Assembly: GCA_023935145.1 (NCBI GenBank)
Contig: CM043700.1
Location: 29,187,001-29,251,000, forward strand
Direction of reading: 5' to 3'
Source: Bretschneidera sinensis
Taxonomy: Eukaryota > Streptophyta > Magnoliopsida > Brassicales > Akaniaceae
DNA: 64,000 nucleotides
The position numbers and the translations under genes were made by a program. This document shows positions 60,349 through 64,000 of the stretch, in pieces (the first letter of the stretch is position 1; every line of letters starts with the position of its first letter). The notes beneath the pieces were generated by a model that was not told the DNA's origin, did no database searches, and saw only the letters and a list, made by a program, of their open reading frames with translations.

Positions 60349-60921
60349 ATGGCTCCTCCCAAACGCGCGAGACTTGTCTCTACAAGTTACAATTCCGAGC
60401 AATTTGTTTCAAAGGAAGCAGAACAGAGGTTTGAGCATTCCCAACTCAAGAAAGTCCCAATCCCTGAAAGGGGATTTAATATCACCAAGGGACACTTTCC
60501 ACTCATTCACAAGATCATCGCTACCCGAAAATGGGAAACATTCTGCACAACACCAGAAGTTGCAATTATTCCGGTCGTGCGTGAATTTTATGCGAATGTT
60601 GCTGAGCACACGAATCTGAAGATGAAAGTTAGAGGGAAATTGGTGGCATTCGACAAAGGCACAATCAATAAACTACTCTCTACTCCCAACATCCCAATGG
60701 ATGAATACAGTGCCTATGCTAGTGCGCCTGACCTTGACGAGGTAATCCGGGTTCTATGCAAATTTGAGACACAATGGAAATTATCAGGTGATGAGCGGAT
60801 TTCATTTCCATCGAGTGCAATGGATAGGACAGTGAAAATAAGAGGGCAAGGGACCCTAGTCTTCGACTTAGCTGTGTTAAGTATCAAATATTTCCCATCG
60901 AGAGTGAGCAAGGGACCCTAG
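60349..60921 (+). pseudogene. 3' ORF of Athila A, copy 2, internally deleted
   Basis: Begins MAPPKRARLVSTSY. It is open through the site where copy 1 has a TAG (the codon at 60532 is TGG). The domain is intact up to SSAMDRTVK, then about 1.27 kb corresponding to 30899-32168 is missing and a 24-base filler joins it to the element's tail. The remaining 30 residues to 60921 are therefore not part of the original protein. Function of the family is unknown. Confidence 0.75.
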
Positions 60922-61567
60922 TCATAAGAGGGCAAGGGAAAGATCGAAGTTGAAAATTTTCATTCATGCACACGAAAATAAAGACTTGTGCTACTAGAGT
61001 ACAAGCATTCAAAAAAAAAAGAGAAAAAGAAAAGAAGAAGAAGAAGAAGAAGATGTGACAATAGCAAAAGTATTGGAGTATTACATGATAGCTGAGGGAA
61101 AGTTTGAAATAAAATTTTTATTGGTTGATGCACTTAATATGATGTGAGCCTCAAATAAATCCTTTATCATACCTTAGCCTTAGCCAAAGTTATAAGCTGA
61201 ATAAAGTCCTGGTGATCTCGGGTACTGTCATGGCCTACATTAGTGGAGAGTAGTGTGAAAAGCAAGCTTATGGACTCTGAAAGATTGGCATTATCCTACT
61301 TGCTTGCATAAACCGATCAGAGTGGCAAGACGATTAAGTTTATAAAGGTGTTACACATACACACATTTGAAGAATTTGATGTAAGATAAGGCTGGCAATA
61401 AGTTTGAAATTCTAGACACTAGCAGTATTTGGAAATTTTTCTTACGTTATGATCTATATGCAATCTTTGAGGCATGTTGTTATCAAATCTAATCAAACCA
61501 TCTCTCATTCTTAGGATGTGCGTGTTAGGATTTTGTTCTAGTTTGCTCGAGGACTAGCAAAAATGTA
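60922..61567 (+). other. Athila A 3' untranslated tail, copy 2
   Basis: Noncoding. From 60982 on it has no counterpart in copy 1 because the duplication ended there. It contains an A/G microsatellite with (GAA)n at about 61010-61053. Confidence 0.75.
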
Positions 61568-61579
61568 AGTTTGGGGGTG
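61568..61579 (+). other. Polypurine tract of Athila A
   Basis: AGTTTGGGGGTG immediately precedes the 3' LTR start TGATAACTC. The upstream GACTAGCAAAAATGTA is shared with Athila B. Confidence 0.75.
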
Positions 61580-63018
61580 TGATAACTCTGAATAAATCAT
61601 GTTATTATTCTTCTTTTAGGCACGTTTTTGGTGTTGATCTTTAGTATTAGATTTGTGTTTCATGTTTTTTTTTAGCAATTTTTAGTTTGGTTTATTTTAT
61701 TCTACTATTAGTTTGTTTTAGTTAACTTGAATGATCAATGCTTAGTTTTGGGAATTTACTGTTCAGACACTCAAGGCTACATCAATGGAATAAGGCTGGA
61801 AGGGCAAAATGTGTTAAGATGACAGAAACTCAGAGCTGCAGCGCTGGAATCTGGCAGGAATAGCAAAATTTGTGAAGTGGACAGAAACTCAAAGCTGTAG
61901 CGCTAGTTCAAGGGCGCTGCAGCAAAATTTGTGAAGTGGACAGAAACTCAAAGTTGCAGTGCTGGTTCAAGGGCGTTGTAGCGCTAGAATATGATAGGGA
62001 CTCAAAGCTGCAACCCTGGTTCGTGGGGCGCTGCAGCTCTGGCTAGGGTTCAATATATGCCTAGTGCTGTAGTGCTGGGAAGTCGACACTGTAGCGCTGG
62101 CCGGTAGATTCAAAATATTATAAATAGCAAACCCTAGCTGAACAAAAGGGGAGCACGACTGTTAAACAGAAGAACAGAGTTGGAGGAGACGAGACACAAG
62201 AGGGGAGTTGGAGACACTCCTGGAGGCTCCTCTGAAGCTTTTAATCATTCCTCTCTGGTTTTGTTTTATTCTTATTTGGACAAGTTGGAATTTAATTTGT
62301 TTTTCAAAGAGTGTGTTTTATTGTTCTTAATGCTGTGTATTATTTTGATTCCTTCTTTAAGCATGGTGATGCGTCGAATAGAGAAGTTATTTTTTTATGA
62401 ATGGTTGAATTAATAAATATGATGTTGGATTGTTGTCTATGCACAAGCCAGGGTAAAACATGCCGTGAATGGAATAGGAGTAACCGAATAGGGATTCTAA
62501 GAAATTCATGTGGTCCGTTTGAATCGTAACCGAATAGGGAGATTTAACTGAAAGGAATTAAACTGAGCTTAATGCTTCTTGATTTGAATTAATCTAGAAT
62601 AGACGTAGAATATGGATATTTGAAATTAATGATTTTTGAGATTGGGGTTAGACCTAGAATATGGATAACCAATTTATTGGGAATTCTACCATCTTGAAAA
62701 ATGTATTAAACAAAACTTGTCTATTCGAAACTCTTGGCAATGATGGTTTAGGTGAAGTCGAGTCCTTAGCACATTAGTTTATAAGAATCTAATTCCAAAG
62801 TTTGAAATTCGTCCTTTTATTTACTATTGTCATTTGTTTTTCCCTTAGTTAATTGTTAATAAATTCTTCTCCTACAATTATTCATTTGCTCAAATAACGG
62901 TAAGAGTTGAGTCATAATTTCTGTATTATTTATTCAGTCCTCGTTGGGAACGATATTCACTCATCATTTTATTACTTGAACGATTAGTGCACTTACTAGT
63001 TTCAATTTCATCGCATCA
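61580..63018 (+). repeat. 3' LTR of Athila A (1,439 bp)
   Basis: Homologous to both 5' LTRs, with the motif array at about 61775-62103 and TATAAATA at 62119-62126. The array has an extra internal repeat of about 67 bases (CAAAATTTGTGAAGTGGACA appears twice), and a segment after the TATA box is shorter than in the 5' copies. It ends CATCGCATCA and is followed by GTCAC. Confidence 0.94.
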
Positions 63019-63410
63019 GTCACTCATAGAGAAATCGATAAATATGTTGAGTCGTGCAGGCTTGGAGCCAGAGTTCTAGGCAGAGGCTATAGCTACAGCA
63101 TGTTATCTGAAGAATATGTCATCTACATTAGCTTTACAGGATCAGACACCGTTTGAGGCATTATTCAGGAAGAAACCGAGTTTGGCACATGTTATGGTGT
63201 TTGGGTGTGATGTTTATATGCATATGCCACAAGAAAAGAGGAACAAACTTGACAACAAATCAGTGAAGTGCATCTTCATTGGTTATAAGGATGGGGTCAA
63301 GGGGTACAAGTTATGGAATCCAAAAAACAAAAGTACAGTTTACAGCAGAGATGTTGTGTTTAGGGAAACACAAAGGGATATGGGGGCTGTTGGGTCGATT
63401 ATCTACCTAA
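63019..63410 (+). pseudogene. Tork/Tnt1-like copia integrase C-terminus, right part after Athila A
   Basis: Continues the frame left at 43231 (SLIEKSINMLSRAG). It has a TAG at about 63077, then the family block PFEALFRKKPSLAHVMVFGC, NKLDNKSVKCIFIGYKDG, GYKLWNPKNKS and SRDVVFRE ending near 63366. The match stops near 63400, before reverse transcriptase, where another repetitive sequence begins. This remnant is single copy in the window. Confidence 0.88.
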
Positions 63411-64000
63411 ATAAATATGCAAATAACCGTCCTAGTTTTACTTGCAAGTGCACAAGGTCTGTGGTAGCATTGTGTGCAAGTGCGAGATTATTTTCACAAG
63501 GATTGGTGAATTTCGTTTTTAAAAGTAGTTTCTTCAGTTAAAAAGAGAATTAGCAAATTTGATTGTGAATAAATAACAATAATGAGAACATAGGACTACG
63601 ATATCCACCCTAATTATATTTTCCCACTAAATAAAGTGTCAATGCTCTAGCCTTATCATGAATATCTAATGGTTACCAACCTAAGGGCTTAGTCCACACC
63701 ATAGGCTATTGATCTCTCTATGCAACGAGTTAGGCATGGTGTATACTCTAACTCTTTTCTCTCTTAAAGGATTCAGCATGGGTGTATACTGAGTTGTTCC
63801 TTAAGAGAGCATGAGGGTTGTGGAGATCGGCAACCATATGGGACCTAGGGCTTGGTCTGCTTCCGATTTCCTATGTTGATTAACCCAGGAATCCGGTGTG
63901 GATATCCCTTGTTACTAATATCAAACCTAGGACTCAGTTATCCAAATTGATTCGACTAACTTATCCATACAACATGCATACGTTGATCAGGCACACACAT
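63411..64000 (-). repeat. Probable LTR of a further element, minus orientation, running off the window
   Basis: From about 63420 the sequence loses the copia frame. Read on the minus strand, CACTTGCACACAATGCTACC and CTTGTGCACTTGCAAGTAAA resemble the 3' end of the Athila B LTR (CGCACTTGCACACACTATAC, GTGCGCTTGCGAGTAAAT). No coding part is in the window. Exact borders and lineage are uncertain. Confidence 0.4.

Larger units (their letters stand above)
43232..63018 (+). mobile_element. Athila A, copy 2: full-length Athila-type element with Athila B nested inside
   Basis: The element has both LTRs (43232-44699 and 61580-63018) flanked by the direct repeat GTCAC at 43227-43231 and 63019-63023, which identifies a true insertion into the copia integrase. 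Internal parts are primer site, gag (split by Athila B at 45623/55135), pol to 59414, internal promoter-like block, truncated 3' ORF and polypurine tract. Both the left part and the 3' half were part of the original element; the left end belongs to the duplicated unit and everything right of 60981 is single copy. Confidence 0.94.

Overview
This window is nuclear DNA from a flowering plant, most likely a eudicot and possibly woody. It is AT-rich, carries a twelve-exon plant gene with GT-AG introns, and most of the rest is retrotransposon sequence of plant lineages (Ty1/copia Ale-like and Tork/Tnt1-like, Ty3/gypsy Athila-like, and an L1-type LINE). I cannot name the species from sequence alone.

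Layout. 1-2399: 3' half of a decayed copia element with its 3' LTR. 2400-8930: AT-rich intergenic DNA with an LTR-like relic, short tandem repeats, a perfect hairpin and a TA microsatellite. 9002-12805: the only apparently functional host gene, a group 3 (SULTR3-type) sulfate transporter; twelve exons join to one 633-codon frame. 12806-20393: its downstream flank, a broken LINE and more noncoding DNA. 20394-22640: a Tork-like copia element interrupted in its integrase by an Athila-type element (Athila A), 22641-32285. Athila A stops abruptly at 32285, where sequence from intron 4 of the transporter begins again.

Main structural result: 10261-32285 (22,025 bp) has been tandemly duplicated. The second copy starts at 32286 and runs to about 60981. 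The join carries a 5-base microhomology (AATAA) shared by transporter intron 4 and the 3' part of Athila A. Copy 2 therefore contains a promoterless partial transporter, the LINE, the copia element and Athila A again, and beyond the unit the original 3' end of Athila A with its 3' LTR (61580-63018) and the remainder of the copia integrase. After the duplication a second Athila-type element (Athila B, 45624-55134) inserted into the gag of Athila A copy 2. Both Athila insertions have exact 5-base target site duplications (GTCAC for A, CACAA for B), so the order is copia, then Athila A, then duplication, then Athila B. Another LTR-like sequence follows the copia remnant at the right edge.

The elements look inactive: each has several stops and frameshifts. 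Stops shared by both copies of Athila A predate the duplication and private ones postdate it. The least expected features are regulatory. Athila B LTRs carry about ten GCGATCGATCGC-type motifs just upstream of the TATA box, Athila A LTRs carry about nine GCTGCAGCGCTG-type motifs in the same place, and Athila A repeats that motif plus a TATA-like site inside the element, ahead of its separate 3' ORF. I found no tRNA or rRNA gene and no CRISPR array.
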